Shown: piece by piece, positions 41,699 through 50,562 of the stretch
Layout: each line of letters starts with the position of its first letter
How positions within the stretch are numbered: the first letter of the stretch is position 1
Assembly (NCBI RefSeq): GCF_004114425.1
Contig: NZ_RDQF01000018.1
Span: 83,028-147,027 of the forward strand
From: Bradyrhizobium vignae
GTDB lineage: Bacteria > Pseudomonadota > Alphaproteobacteria > Rhizobiales > Xanthobacteraceae
Length of the DNA stretch: 64,000 nt
Reading direction: 5' to 3'
Position numbers and translations under genes: made by a program
Notes under the pieces: model-generated
Seen by the model: only the letters and a program-made list of their open reading frames with translations
What the model was told of the DNA's origin: nothing
Database searches by the model: none

Positions 41699-43048
41699 AT
41701 GCGCGAGAATCTCCATCGTTTCTTTCGGGCGGCGCGCGGCGTCGGCGTTCACGTCTCGCCTGCCGAAAGCATCGATGCGATGCGCGCTGTCGCGCAGGTC
41801 GGCATCTCCGACCGCGCCGTCCTGCGCGACGCGCTGCTCCTGACACTTGCCAAGTCGCGGGACGAGAAGCTCGCGCTCGGCGACTGCTTTGATCTCTTCT
41901 TCAGTCAGCCGGAGCCGCGGCAAGACCAGCCCGAAGCCGACAATAACGACACTCCGCAGGACGCGGATCGGACGCCTTCCTCCGGCGCTCCCGAAGGTTT
42001 GGGCCCGCTCGCGCAGATGCTGCTATCGCAGGACCGCGATACGATCGCGGCCGCCATCGCCAGCGCCTCCGGGGCGGCCTCCCTTTCCGACATCCGCTAC
42101 TCCACCCAGCGCGGCATCTTTTCCAGCCGCATCCTCGACGCCATGGGCCTCCAGCGCCTGCGCGACGATCTGGAGGAGCTGACCGCAACCAACCCGGCAC
42201 AGGCCGAACGTCTACGCGCCGCGCTCGACGCCTTACGCGAAGCCGTGCGCGATACGGTCTCTCAGGGGCTTGCACTCTATGCCCGCGAGGAGGCCGAAAA
42301 CCTCCGCAACGAGATCCTGCGCAATGCTCCGCTTGCCCGCATCGAGCGGCGCCAAGTCGCCGAGATGCGCGCTCTCATCCGCCAGATCGCGCGCCGGCTG
42401 CGCGAGCGCTATTCCAAGCCGCGCAAGCGCCAGCGCCGCGGCCATCTCGACGTTCGGCGCACGCTCCGCCGCAACGCGGCCTGGGGCGGCGTGCCGTTCC
42501 TCACGGCATGGAAGCGCAAGCATCGCGACCGGCCGAAGATCGTAGCCCTGTGCGACGTCTCGGGCTCCGTTGCGCAAGTATCCGATTTCTTTCTGCTGCT
42601 GATCCACTCTCTGCACGAGGTGGTCGACGATGTCCGCTCCTTCGCCTTCTCCTCGCACCTGATCGAGGTCAGCGAGATCCTGGAATCGAAGTCGCCGGAG
42701 GAGGCGATGTCCGAGATCATGTCCAAGGTCGGTTTCGGCTCGTCGGATTATGGCTCTTCGCTGGTCGATTTCGAGAAGGGGTTCATGAGTTCGCTGACGC
42801 CGCAGACCACGGTGATCGTGCTCGGCGATGCCCGCAGCAACAATCTCGACCCGCGCGCCGACATTTTGCGCCGGATCGCCGACCGCTCGAAGCGACTGGT
42901 CTGGCTCAATCCCGAGGGTCGGCTCGCCTGGGGCTTGGGCGATTCCGAGATGCCGCGCTACGCGACCTTCTGCAGCGTCGTGCGCCAATGCGCCACGGCG
43001 CAACAGCTTGAGCGCGCCGTGTCCGATATCGTGGCGACTTATCAGTGA
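41699..43048 (+). CDS. VWA-domain protein (CoxE-like)
   Basis: This 449-residue protein has a C-terminal von Willebrand A domain with a MIDAS-type DVSGSV near residue 285. The N-terminal and middle parts have CoxE-like features (RFFRAARGVGVHVSPAESID, VRRTLRRNAAWGGVPF). It works with MoxR ATPases in maturation of metalloenzymes or envelope complexes. The ATG at 41699 is used; the TTG at 41690 overlaps the MoxR stop. The client is unknown, since no Mo-hydroxylase or similar operon is adjacent here. The nearest is the xanthine-dehydrogenase-like enzyme at 57728. Confidence 0.88.
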   Translation: MRENLHRFFRAARGVGVHVSPAESIDAMRAVAQVGISDRAVLRDALLLTLAKSRDEKLALGDCFDLFFSQPEPRQDQPEADNNDTPQDADRTPSSGAPEGLGPLAQMLLSQDRDTIAAAIASASGAASLSDIRYSTQRGIFSSRILDAMGLQRLRDDLEELTATNPAQAERLRAALDALREAVRDTVSQGLALYAREEAENLRNEILRNAPLARIERRQVAEMRALIRQIARRLRERYSKPRKRQRRGHLDVRRTLRRNAAWGGVPFLTAWKRKHRDRPKIVALCDVSGSVAQVSDFFLLLIHSLHEVVDDVRSFAFSSHLIEVSEILESKSPEEAMSEIMSKVGFGSSDYGSSLVDFEKGFMSSLTPQTTVIVLGDARSNNLDPRADILRRIADRSKRLVWLNPEGRLAWGLGDSEMPRYATFCSVVRQCATAQQLERAVSDIVATYQ

Positions 43049-43067
43049 GCAACAATGGCCGCCAGCG

Positions 43068-43188
43068 TCAGGCGGCGTTCGGCTCGGCCTGCGCGAGATT
43101 GCACTCCCGAAAGTGATGGGCGATTTCGTCGAGTGCGCGCTGCTCCCACTCCTGAGCCCGTGCGAGCCAGAATACTATCGATCATCAT
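43068..43188 (-). pseudogene. Frameshifted small gene
   Basis: An ATG pair at 43188 starts MMIDSILAR. The coding-like continuation (AQEWEQRALDEIAHHFREC, then NLAQAEPNAA) is in another frame ending at 43068. A missing GC dinucleotide at GCTCGCACGG (expected GCTCGCGCACGG) would join them into a protein of about 40 residues. The pattern resembles short Bradyrhizobium proteins. The gene is decayed or the sequence has a local error. Confidence 0.45.
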
Positions 43189-43463
43189 TTCTGTGCATAT
43201 TGCGACGCGGAATGGGACACCGACCCTTCCTGTGCACTGCGATAGTTCGCAGCGCAACATCAAGTACAGATCATCAATTAGTGATCGAGAATCGGAACGA
43301 TGTTCGTGCGCGAACGATCTTAACGCTTGTGGCGCAACGAAGTGCGGCAATTTGTGAAGAGACATTCTAAACGACGCACCGAATTCTCGACTCATTGTCG
43401 TCGCATGGTTTTCATGCGGTGCCGCTAACAGGGGCGCGCGACTGGACTATCGCTTGAGGCAAA

Positions 43464-43685
43464 ATGAGCAACGACGTTGACTTCGATCTTTCGCCGGACC
43501 AATGGGAAGCTCTGCGCACACTTCGCAATTCGACGTCGAGCGGTCGCCTCTCGAAGGCTTACATGATCGAAAGTCTCGTCAAGCTCGGCCTCGTCGTCAT
43601 CGATGACGGCGTGCCGGCGATGACCCCCGCGGGACGCAGGGTGCTCGTGCGCGGATCATGCCGGCTGCTGGATCTCGTGGCATGA
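43464..43685 (+). CDS. Small winged-helix-like hypothetical protein
   Basis: This 73-residue protein starts MSNDVDFDLSPDQWEALRTL and ends LVRGSCRLLDLVA. The helical start, SKAYMIESLVKLGLVVI and the strand/turn VPAMTPAGRRVL resemble a compact winged-helix fold. The start has TTGAGGC upstream. It lies between the frameshifted small gene and the DctA gene; function is unknown. Confidence 0.65.
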   Translation: MSNDVDFDLSPDQWEALRTLRNSTSSGRLSKAYMIESLVKLGLVVIDDGVPAMTPAGRRVLVRGSCRLLDLVA

Positions 43686-43890
43686 CACGGGCGCACGACG
43701 ACTGACCGCGGGCCCTGCGGCTCCTCGGCGGCCACACGATGAGTCCCCGCCCCGCGGTGCACCGGTGAAGAGGTGCCGCGCGGCGTCCCCGATATCACGC
43801 CTGCGATACTTCCGGGATCTTCGCGACAATCTGGCACGGTTGTTGCTCCTTTTTTGACGCTCAAGACGCGTCAGACCGGGGTAGTCCACC

Positions 43891-45210
43891 ATGTCGACCA
43901 TCACTGCGGCACCCGCCGCCGAGCCGAAGCCGCTCTATACCTCGCTCTTCGTCCAGGTCCTCGCCGCTCTGGCGCTTGGCGTGATCCTGGGGATGGCGGT
44001 TCCGGACTTCGCCGTCGGGCTCAAGATCCTCAGCGACGCCTTCCTGAAGCTGATCTCGATGATCGTGGCGCCGATCGTGTTCTGCGTCGTCGTGCACGGC
44101 ATTGCCGGCGCGGGTGATCTCAAGAAGGTCGGTCGGGTCGGCGTCAAGGCGCTGGTCTATTTCGAGGTCATGACGACGGTGGCACTCGTCGTCGGCCTGC
44201 TGCTCGCCTACATCTTCGGCCCCGGCCACGGCATGAACATCGATCCCTCGACCCTCGATGCCAAGGCGCTCAACACCTATGCCGACAATGCCCACAAGCT
44301 GTCCGGCGGCGGCATCGGCGCCTTCCTGATGAACGTGATCCCGACCACCTCCTTCGATGCACTTTCGCGTAACGACGTGCTCCAGGTGCTGTTCTTCGCG
44401 GTGCTGTTCGGCGTCGGCCTAGCGCTGGTCGGCGGCGAGAAGGGCGCGCTCATCACCTCCGTCATCGACGCGGCCTCCACCGTGCTGTTCCGCGTCATGG
44501 GTCTGATCGTGCGCGTCGCGCCGCTCGGCGTGCTCGGCGCGGTCGCCTACACCGTCGGCAAATACGGCGTCGGCTCGCTGAAGCAGCTCGTGTCTCTGGT
44601 ACTGCTGTTCTATGTCTCGGTCGGCATCTTCGTGCTCGGCGTGCTGGGTGGGGTGATGGCGCTCGCAGGCATCAACATCCTCAAATTCCTCGCTTACCTG
44701 CGCGAGGAGCTGACCATCGTGCTCGCCACCGCATCGTCGGATGCGGTGCTGCCCCAGATCATGAAGAAGCTGGAGCGCATGGGCGTGAAGGACTCCGTCG
44801 TCGGTCTGGTCATTCCGACCGGCTATTCCTTCAACCTCGACGCCTTCTCGATCTATCTCACACTTGCGGTCGTCTTCATCGCGCAGGCCACCAACACGCC
44901 GTTGTCCTTCGGTGATCTCCTGCTGGTGCTCGGCGTTTCGCTCATCACCTCGAAGGGTGCGCATGGCGTGCCGGGCTCGGCCATCGTGATCCTGGCCGCC
45001 ACATTGAACGCGGTGCCGAGCATCCCCGCGATCGGCCTTGTGCTGGTGCTGTCGGTCGACTGGTTCATCGGCATGGCCCGTGCGCTCGGCAATCTCGTCG
45101 GCAATTGCGTGGCCACGGTCGTGGTCGCGGCCTGGGAAGGCGACCTCGACCGCGCCAAGGCGGCCAAGGTGCTCGAAGGCGGCGAGCTTGTGGACGTCAC
45201 GGCGGGGTAA
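43891..45210 (+). CDS. dctA: Dicarboxylate/amino acid:cation symporter (DctA)
   Basis: This 439-residue inner-membrane symporter of the DAACS family takes up C4-dicarboxylates such as succinate, fumarate and malate with protons or Na. Family features are SMIVAPIVFCVVVHGIAG in the third helix, ATASSDAVLPQIMKKLERMG at the first hairpin (serine-rich in relatives), PTGYSFNLDAFSIYLT, and TSKGAHGVPGSAIVILAATL at the second hairpin. In rhizobia DctA is needed for symbiotic nitrogen fixation. No dctBD sensor/regulator is adjacent, so regulation is from elsewhere. Confidence 0.93.
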   Translation: MSTITAAPAAEPKPLYTSLFVQVLAALALGVILGMAVPDFAVGLKILSDAFLKLISMIVAPIVFCVVVHGIAGAGDLKKVGRVGVKALVYFEVMTTVALVVGLLLAYIFGPGHGMNIDPSTLDAKALNTYADNAHKLSGGGIGAFLMNVIPTTSFDALSRNDVLQVLFFAVLFGVGLALVGGEKGALITSVIDAASTVLFRVMGLIVRVAPLGVLGAVAYTVGKYGVGSLKQLVSLVLLFYVSVGIFVLGVLGGVMALAGINILKFLAYLREELTIVLATASSDAVLPQIMKKLERMGVKDSVVGLVIPTGYSFNLDAFSIYLTLAVVFIAQATNTPLSFGDLLLVLGVSLITSKGAHGVPGSAIVILAATLNAVPSIPAIGLVLVLSVDWFIGMARALGNLVGNCVATVVVAAWEGDLDRAKAAKVLEGGELVDVTAG

Positions 45211-45216
45211 GATCGA

Positions 45217-46592
45217 TCAGTCATTCCACTGGAGGAGCGGCGTTCCATACGCCCTCCTCCAGACAGACAGAAAGCGCGGAAACCAGGAGTGGGCCACCGC
45301 GCCCTTGTAGGCCCAGGTTCGATACTTCAGACCGTGTTCCGAGATCAGCTCCTGATAGCCGCCGTGGACTTCGGTGGCGGTGCGAATGTCCTTCAATATA
45401 CCTTGCGCGCAGGCCCGGTAGGTATCGCCCCCCGAGGCCTCATCGAAGTCCAGCATACGATCTGCAAACTCGACATTGAACGTAGGCCAGGACGAACGCC
45501 CCTGATAGGCCGGTGCCGCGATCTTGTGGATGATCTTGTTGCGCGGATTATCCGCCGACACCAGGAAGTGGAACGTGCTGGGGATGCGAAAGCGCGGTTC
45601 GGCGATGATGAGATCCGCCGTCGCCGCGAACAGCGCGCGCTCGGTGGCATCGTTCATATCCCAGAAGCCGCGATGCACGCTGACGAAATCCAGCGCAACC
45701 GACGATACCGGTGAGCTCGCGGGACCATCCAGGGAATGCCTGATATGGCCATCCTTGCCGAATAGGCGGAGCAGGTCGTTCTTGTACTGCGCGAGGTCGC
45801 GCCCGAGCAGCCGCTTCAGCTCGTTCTCGTTGACGATCCCGAGCTGCACGCCCCACACGAAGGTCGTGTAGACCGAAGCATTGGTCACGAAGCGCCTGCG
45901 TTCGGCGCGGGTGTCTGTTGCAGCGGAGCGAGGTGCGTGGACATCGCAAAGCAAATATCCGGTGCCGTCATCATTGAACGGTTCGAGCTCGCCTGCGAGC
46001 TCGAGGATCGCCCGCTTCAGGTCATCGCCATATTCGGCCAGCAACAGGCGGCCTGCATGTGCGCATTGCGACATCGCCAGATAGGACGACGTCCTCTCCT
46101 CGGCAGAGATCATCTGCTGGAGGCCGGCGAGAATGCCGAGCAGCGTATCCGAGGGCCGCGAGAAATAGTTCACGCCGAGATACCGGCCGCGGCCCGCCGG
46201 CACGAGGGTCGTGGTGACGACGTTGGCGCGAACCGCCTCCAGCAGCAGGCGCACGCTCTTCTCGAGCAGACGTACCCGCCGCACCGCGTCCTGCGAGGAC
46301 ATGATCGTGTTGGGATCGAGCACGTCAGGATAGAACCAGGCGAAGTCGCGGGGATAATAGGCGGAGGCGTGCGGCGCGCCCGTGACGAGGAAGGCCTCGC
46401 TCACCGAGAACGCGCTGTCCATCGAATACCGATAGAGGTCCTCGATGGCCGACGATGAATGATGTTTCTCAGGAACCGATCACCGAGGAAATTGACTGCC
46501 TGAAGCGCGTTGGCGACAAAAGTCGCAGCCATGCCCTGGTAAAACCGGTTTGCGCGGTGTGACGGCGGAGGAATGTCGCTGTTCATGTGCAC
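45217..46592 (-). pseudogene. Glycosidase-like (six-hairpin) protein with an N-terminal frameshift
   Basis: The main frame (46422-45217, 401 residues) contains HASAYYPRDFAWFYPDVL, GRGRYLGVNYFSRPSDTLL and a C-terminal GGYQELISEHGLKYRTWAYK and AHSWFPRFLSVWRR, which recall glycogen-debranching or GH15-like six-hairpin glycosidases. Upstream the sequence continues in another frame beginning MHMNSDIPPPSHRANRFYQG and FVANALQAVNFLGDRF. A one-base loss near 46445 would join them into about 457 residues. The main frame has its own ATG at 46422, so a shorter protein is possible. Catalytic residues are not identified, and the family call is tentative. Confidence 0.6.
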
Positions 46593-46683
46593 TTGGTGTC
46601 TCGCGATGCCGGCGATGGCCGGTCACCATGCCAAGCATGATCGATTCGTGTCTCGCCCCGATGACGAACGGCGGTCCGGCTGT

Positions 46684-47958
46684 TCAGCTCGCTCCGGCGC
46701 GGCTGTCCCGCGTCTGAAAATTCTCAATCACTCTGAGCAACACCCGGGCGCCGGCGTCGGCATCGGCGAGTTCGACATGCTCGTCCGGGTGATGGCTGAT
46801 GCCGCCGCGGCAGCGGACGAAGATCATGCCGACATCGGCAATTTCGATCATCGCCATGCCGTCGTGCCCAGCCCCGCTCGGCAGCTCGAATACGGAAAAG
46901 CCTTCGGCTTCGATCGCCTGCGCGATCTGCTCCTTGAGCCACGGCGCGCAAGGCGCGGTGCGGTTCTCATGGGTGACGTCCAGCTGAAGGGCCAGCTGCC
47001 GGCGCTTGGCGATCGCCTCGATCTGGCGGACGACGTCGGCCACCGCGCGCTTGCGGTGCATGTCGGTCGGCGCGCGCATATCGATGGTAAAGGATACTTC
47101 GCCCGGAATGACGTTGGTCGCACCGGGCCTCGCCTGGACGTAACCGACGGTGCCGACCAGGCCGCCCTCGTCGGTTCGGCAAAACTGCTCGATCGCACCG
47201 ATGCATTCGGCCGCGCCGGCGAGCGCATCACGGCGCAGCCCCATCGGCACGGTGCCGGCATGACCGGCCATCCCGGTCAGCCGGGCGGCAAGGCGCGTGG
47301 CACCGGCAATCGCGGTGACGACGCCCACGGGCAGGTTCTGCGCTTCCAGCACCGGCCCCTGCTCGATGTGCAATTCGAGATAGGCAAGCAGTTCGCGGCG
47401 CGCCCGCGCGGCCGCGCCGATATGGTCGGGATCGAGGCCGAACTGCACGAGCGCGTCGCGCATCGACACGCCGTCGCTGTCGCGCGTATTCAGGACGCTC
47501 TCGTCAAAAGTGCCGGCCACCGCACGGCTGCCGAGCAAGGTCGACGCGAACCGCACCCCCTCCTCGTCGGCAAAGCCGATCACCTCGATCGCAAACGGCA
47601 GGCGCTTGCCGCGACGGTTGAGATCGGCGACGCAGGAGATCGCGGTGATCACACCCAGCGGTCCATCCCATTTGCCGGCATCTCGCACGGTGTCGTAATG
47701 CGAGCCGAGCATCAGGCACGGCGCGCCCGGCCGGTCGCCTTCGTAGCGGCCACAGACATTGCCGATTGCGTCGAGACGGGCGCTCATGCCGGCTTCGCGC
47801 ATCCAGCCAAGGATGAGGTCCGCCGCCTCGCGCAGCTCTTTGGTGAGATAGATGCGGGTGAGATTGTCACCTGTTTCCGAGATCGCCGCCAGATCGTTGA
47901 TTCGGCGCACGATGGTTTCGCCGAGCGATGCATCTTGAACGGCGTTAACGGCCCCCAT
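46684..47958 (-). CDS. allC: Allantoate amidohydrolase / M20-family amidase
   Basis: This is a 424-residue binuclear-metal M20 amidohydrolase. Metal ligands and bridging Glu are in LGSHYDTVRDAGKWDG and DEEGVRFASTLLG; LELHIEQGPVLEAQNL and GMAGHAGTVPM are conserved in allantoate amidohydrolases and N-carbamoyl-amino-acid hydrolases. A C-terminal His is in ISHHPDE. Allantoate amidohydrolase is preferred because the genes to its right encode the preceding purine steps. A ureidopropionase or carbamoylase role is the alternative. It is divergent from the guanine deaminase gene. Confidence 0.85.
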   Translation of the reverse strand: MGAVNAVQDASLGETIVRRINDLAAISETGDNLTRIYLTKELREAADLILGWMREAGMSARLDAIGNVCGRYEGDRPGAPCLMLGSHYDTVRDAGKWDGPLGVITAISCVADLNRRGKRLPFAIEVIGFADEEGVRFASTLLGSRAVAGTFDESVLNTRDSDGVSMRDALVQFGLDPDHIGAAARARRELLAYLELHIEQGPVLEAQNLPVGVVTAIAGATRLAARLTGMAGHAGTVPMGLRRDALAGAAECIGAIEQFCRTDEGGLVGTVGYVQARPGATNVIPGEVSFTIDMRAPTDMHRKRAVADVVRQIEAIAKRRQLALQLDVTHENRTAPCAPWLKEQIAQAIEAEGFSVFELPSGAGHDGMAMIEIADVGMIFVRCRGGISHHPDEHVELADADAGARVLLRVIENFQTRDSRAGAS

Positions 47959-48349
47959 CTCGACAAATTTCCTCTTCTCTGGGCCGCGGGAGTTGCTGTC
48001 TCGGCGCCAAACGGTACGAGTTCGGTGCCGGCCAAATCACGCACCCGCGCCGGCCTCAACACGCGCGTGATTAGCATGAATGCGAGTATGCGCCAGACTG
48101 CCTCGTCCCGGTCGTGCACGAGGGCGGGCCAACGCCTGTATCGGTATCCGGCACTTTTCCATATCAGGATCTTGATGGCCCGCATAATCAATATTTTTCA
48201 AGCGGTTATCCGGAAACTGCGCTCGCCAACAACCGTCCGACCGGCTGCTGGTGATGTTCCACGGCAAATTATGTATGAAGCACGGATCAGCGAAGCCGAC
48301 CTTCATCCTGGTCGGCCGGCGCGCGGCCGGTACTGATCGTGGAGCAGCG
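47959..48349. other. Divergent promoter region of the allC and guanine deaminase genes
   Basis: This 391-base spacer contains no supported gene. The part near 48180-48215 is AT-rich (ATAATCAATATTTTTCA) and is the likeliest promoter or regulator site. No clear palindrome was found. Confidence 0.4.
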
Positions 48350-48835
48350 ATGGACGGCATGTCCGAACGTGACGAACACTTCCTACGCCTGTCCTTCGCG
48401 GTCGCCCGCCGCTCGCTCACCCATGGCAACCATCCCTTCGGCTGCATCGTCGTCGCGGCCGAGGGCAAGGTGCTCATCGAGAGCGAGAACGGCTACATGC
48501 CGGATCATGACGGCACCGCGCATGCCGAACGGCTCGCGGCCACCCAGGCCTGTCGTACCCTCAGTCGCGAGGTGCTGGCGCAAGCCACGCTTTATTCGTC
48601 AGCCGAACCCTGCGCGATGTGTGCGGGCGCGATCTACTGGGCCGGCATCGGCCGCGTCGTTTATGGCCTCAGCGAGGATCGCCTGCGCGCCATCACCGGC
48701 AACCATCCGGAGAACCCGACCCTCGACCTGCCGTGTCGCGAGGTCTTTGCCAGCGGGCAGCGGCCGACGGAGGTCGTCGGCCCGCTGCTCGAAAAAGAGG
48801 CCGAAGCGCTGCACGACGGCGTCTGGACGAAGTAG
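48350..48835 (+). CDS. Guanine deaminase-like nucleoside/cytidine deaminase-fold protein
   Basis: This 161-residue CDA-fold deaminase has the zinc site in GTAHAERLAA and PCAMCAGAIYWAG. It hydrolytically deaminates a purine or nucleobase. In this purine cluster guanine to xanthine is likely, but tRNA-adenosine deaminase-like or cytosine deaminases share the motifs. The start at 48350 with GGAG upstream avoids an upstream frame to 48251. The C-terminal tail (LLEKEAEALHDGVW) is typical of guanine deaminase-like members. Confidence 0.82.
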   Translation: MDGMSERDEHFLRLSFAVARRSLTHGNHPFGCIVVAAEGKVLIESENGYMPDHDGTAHAERLAATQACRTLSREVLAQATLYSSAEPCAMCAGAIYWAGIGRVVYGLSEDRLRAITGNHPENPTLDLPCREVFASGQRPTEVVGPLLEKEAEALHDGVWTK

Positions 48836-48912
48836 CAGCTCATTCAAAAGGAGGTGACGCCGCGAAGGTTTGGCGCGGCGCCATCGTCTTTCACCTGCAG
48901 AGCGTCAGGCGG

Positions 48913-50016
48913 TCAGAACTTCACGGTGATACCCGAGTAGAGCGAGGACTCGGTGCAGGAGCCCGTGCTCACCGTCCGACCACCAACGGCCGTGGTACAG
49001 CCGACCGCGAGGTTGTGATCGAGACCGAACTTGTTCTGCCAGTAGCGGTAGGCCACCCAGACGTCCACGAAATGGGAGTACTTGTCACCCCAAGCCGCCT
49101 TCGAAGCATCGAAGGTCAGACGGATGGGCTCGGAGTTCAACTCAACCGCCGTGTTGTAGACGCCATTCGCCGGGCTGTAGGGAAGCGGCTGGGTGTCGGT
49201 GCCCTTCTTGCCGTACCAGCCGGCGCGGCCACTGATCGAGAAATACTGCATGTTCGGCGGCAGGAAGCCGAGGTCCATGTAGTAGTTGACCTCGACAGCC
49301 CAGGTTGGCTTGAACGACGTGTTGCCGTCGGCAAGACACGTGACGCCGGGAACGCCTGGACCGAACAGGCCACACTGGCTGAAGGAATTGTGGTTGGCGA
49401 ACTCCCAATAGACCAGCGGCGCGACGTTGATGTAGCCCTTGTAAGGCAGATCGAATGCAAACTGCAGACCGCCGACGACGTCGCGCTTGGCAGCGCCGAA
49501 ATACCGGTTCTCGGTATTGGCATCCATGCCGACCTCGAAGGAGATGTTGTGCAGCGGCCCCGCGGTGAAGGCTTTGGTGTCGAAGAGCTCGTTCCAGCCG
49601 AAGGTCGAGCGGAACAGGCCATAGATTTCGGTCGCACCGGCGCAGGACGCCGGCGCACCGAAGATCGTGCCGGCGTTGGTGCATGGCCCGGCCGGATCAT
49701 TGTGATCCGACTTGAACATGGAGATGGTGAAGAAGTTCGTGCCGTAGGCCCAGAGGTCGAAGTGAGTGAAGGAATAGACCTGCTTGGTGGTCTTGCTGTC
49801 GATCGACCCGTCTGGCCGGAATGACCACGCGCCGGGCTGCGACGCATTGAAGATGTATGAGAATGTGACGCGATTATCGATCACCAGGAAGAACGGAAGG
49901 TCCGAAGCCTTCTTGGCCGCCTTGACCGGCAGATCCGCCCCCTGAGCTAGGCCGCCGGTGGCCAGCGTAGCGAGCGACAGCGCCGCTGCTGCCACTGCCG
50001 TGTAACGAAACGACAT
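48913..50016 (-). CDS. Outer-membrane beta-barrel protein, possibly nucleoside/purine porin
   Basis: This 367-residue protein has a signal peptide (MSFRYTAVAAAALSLATLAT) and ends GITVKF with a terminal Phe, typical of outer-membrane barrels. The mature part has alternating aromatic strands (FFTISMFKSD, FSISGRAGWYGKKG). It lies beside the purine ABC importer but on the other strand, so a Tsx-like channel role is attractive but inferred. The start at 50016 is chosen as the signal peptide begins there. Confidence 0.75.
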   Translation of the reverse strand: MSFRYTAVAAAALSLATLATGGLAQGADLPVKAAKKASDLPFFLVIDNRVTFSYIFNASQPGAWSFRPDGSIDSKTTKQVYSFTHFDLWAYGTNFFTISMFKSDHNDPAGPCTNAGTIFGAPASCAGATEIYGLFRSTFGWNELFDTKAFTAGPLHNISFEVGMDANTENRYFGAAKRDVVGGLQFAFDLPYKGYINVAPLVYWEFANHNSFSQCGLFGPGVPGVTCLADGNTSFKPTWAVEVNYYMDLGFLPPNMQYFSISGRAGWYGKKGTDTQPLPYSPANGVYNTAVELNSEPIRLTFDASKAAWGDKYSHFVDVWVAYRYWQNKFGLDHNLAVGCTTAVGGRTVSTGSCTESSLYSGITVKF

Positions 50017-50562
50017 CCTGAATACCCCCTCGTTTGACAGGCAAAAATGCACGCCCCCTGTGGGTGCGACACTTGCGCCGATCTCCCAGGGTGAGAAGCC
50101 TCAACTTTTCACATGGCGTGCCGCTTGTTTCGGCAGGACGCGACGAACCATGGTCGAGATTGCAGTGGCCACGCACGCAGGGAGCAGCGGAGAAGGACCA
50201 CTGTTGCCGAACATTCCCTGATTGTTTTTATTCGGATTTTCTGGATCGCGCCCAATGCGATGCCAGGTCCGAGCAGCCGTCGCAACCGCTGCGCTTCGAG
50301 CGGTGAACGGACCGACGCGTCATTGCTCAACATGGCGTCAGGTCTGCACAGCGGGTTCCGATTTGGCTTGGACCGTCACAAATTTGCAACAGGCGCCGCT
50401 CGCAGGCGCTGTCGCTCCCGGAGTCCAAGTACCATTTGCTGGTCGCTCAGAATCGAAGACGACCGCTGGGCCGATCGCCTGCCGAAGCGTTGAGCAAGGG
50501 ATGATGCTTTTTCACATCTTACGTCGCGGTTCAAACTGGCCCACTATCGAGGCACTTCACCC
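50017..50562. other. Divergent promoter region of the outer-membrane protein and ABC importer
   Basis: This 546-base spacer has no supported gene; its short open frames lack ribosome sites. Promoters for the barrel protein and the importer must lie here. No clear operator was identified. Confidence 0.4.

Noticed and set aside
46573..48336. 587-codon plus-strand open frame
   Set aside because: It is antisense to the allantoate amidohydrolase gene and has no recognisable sequence.
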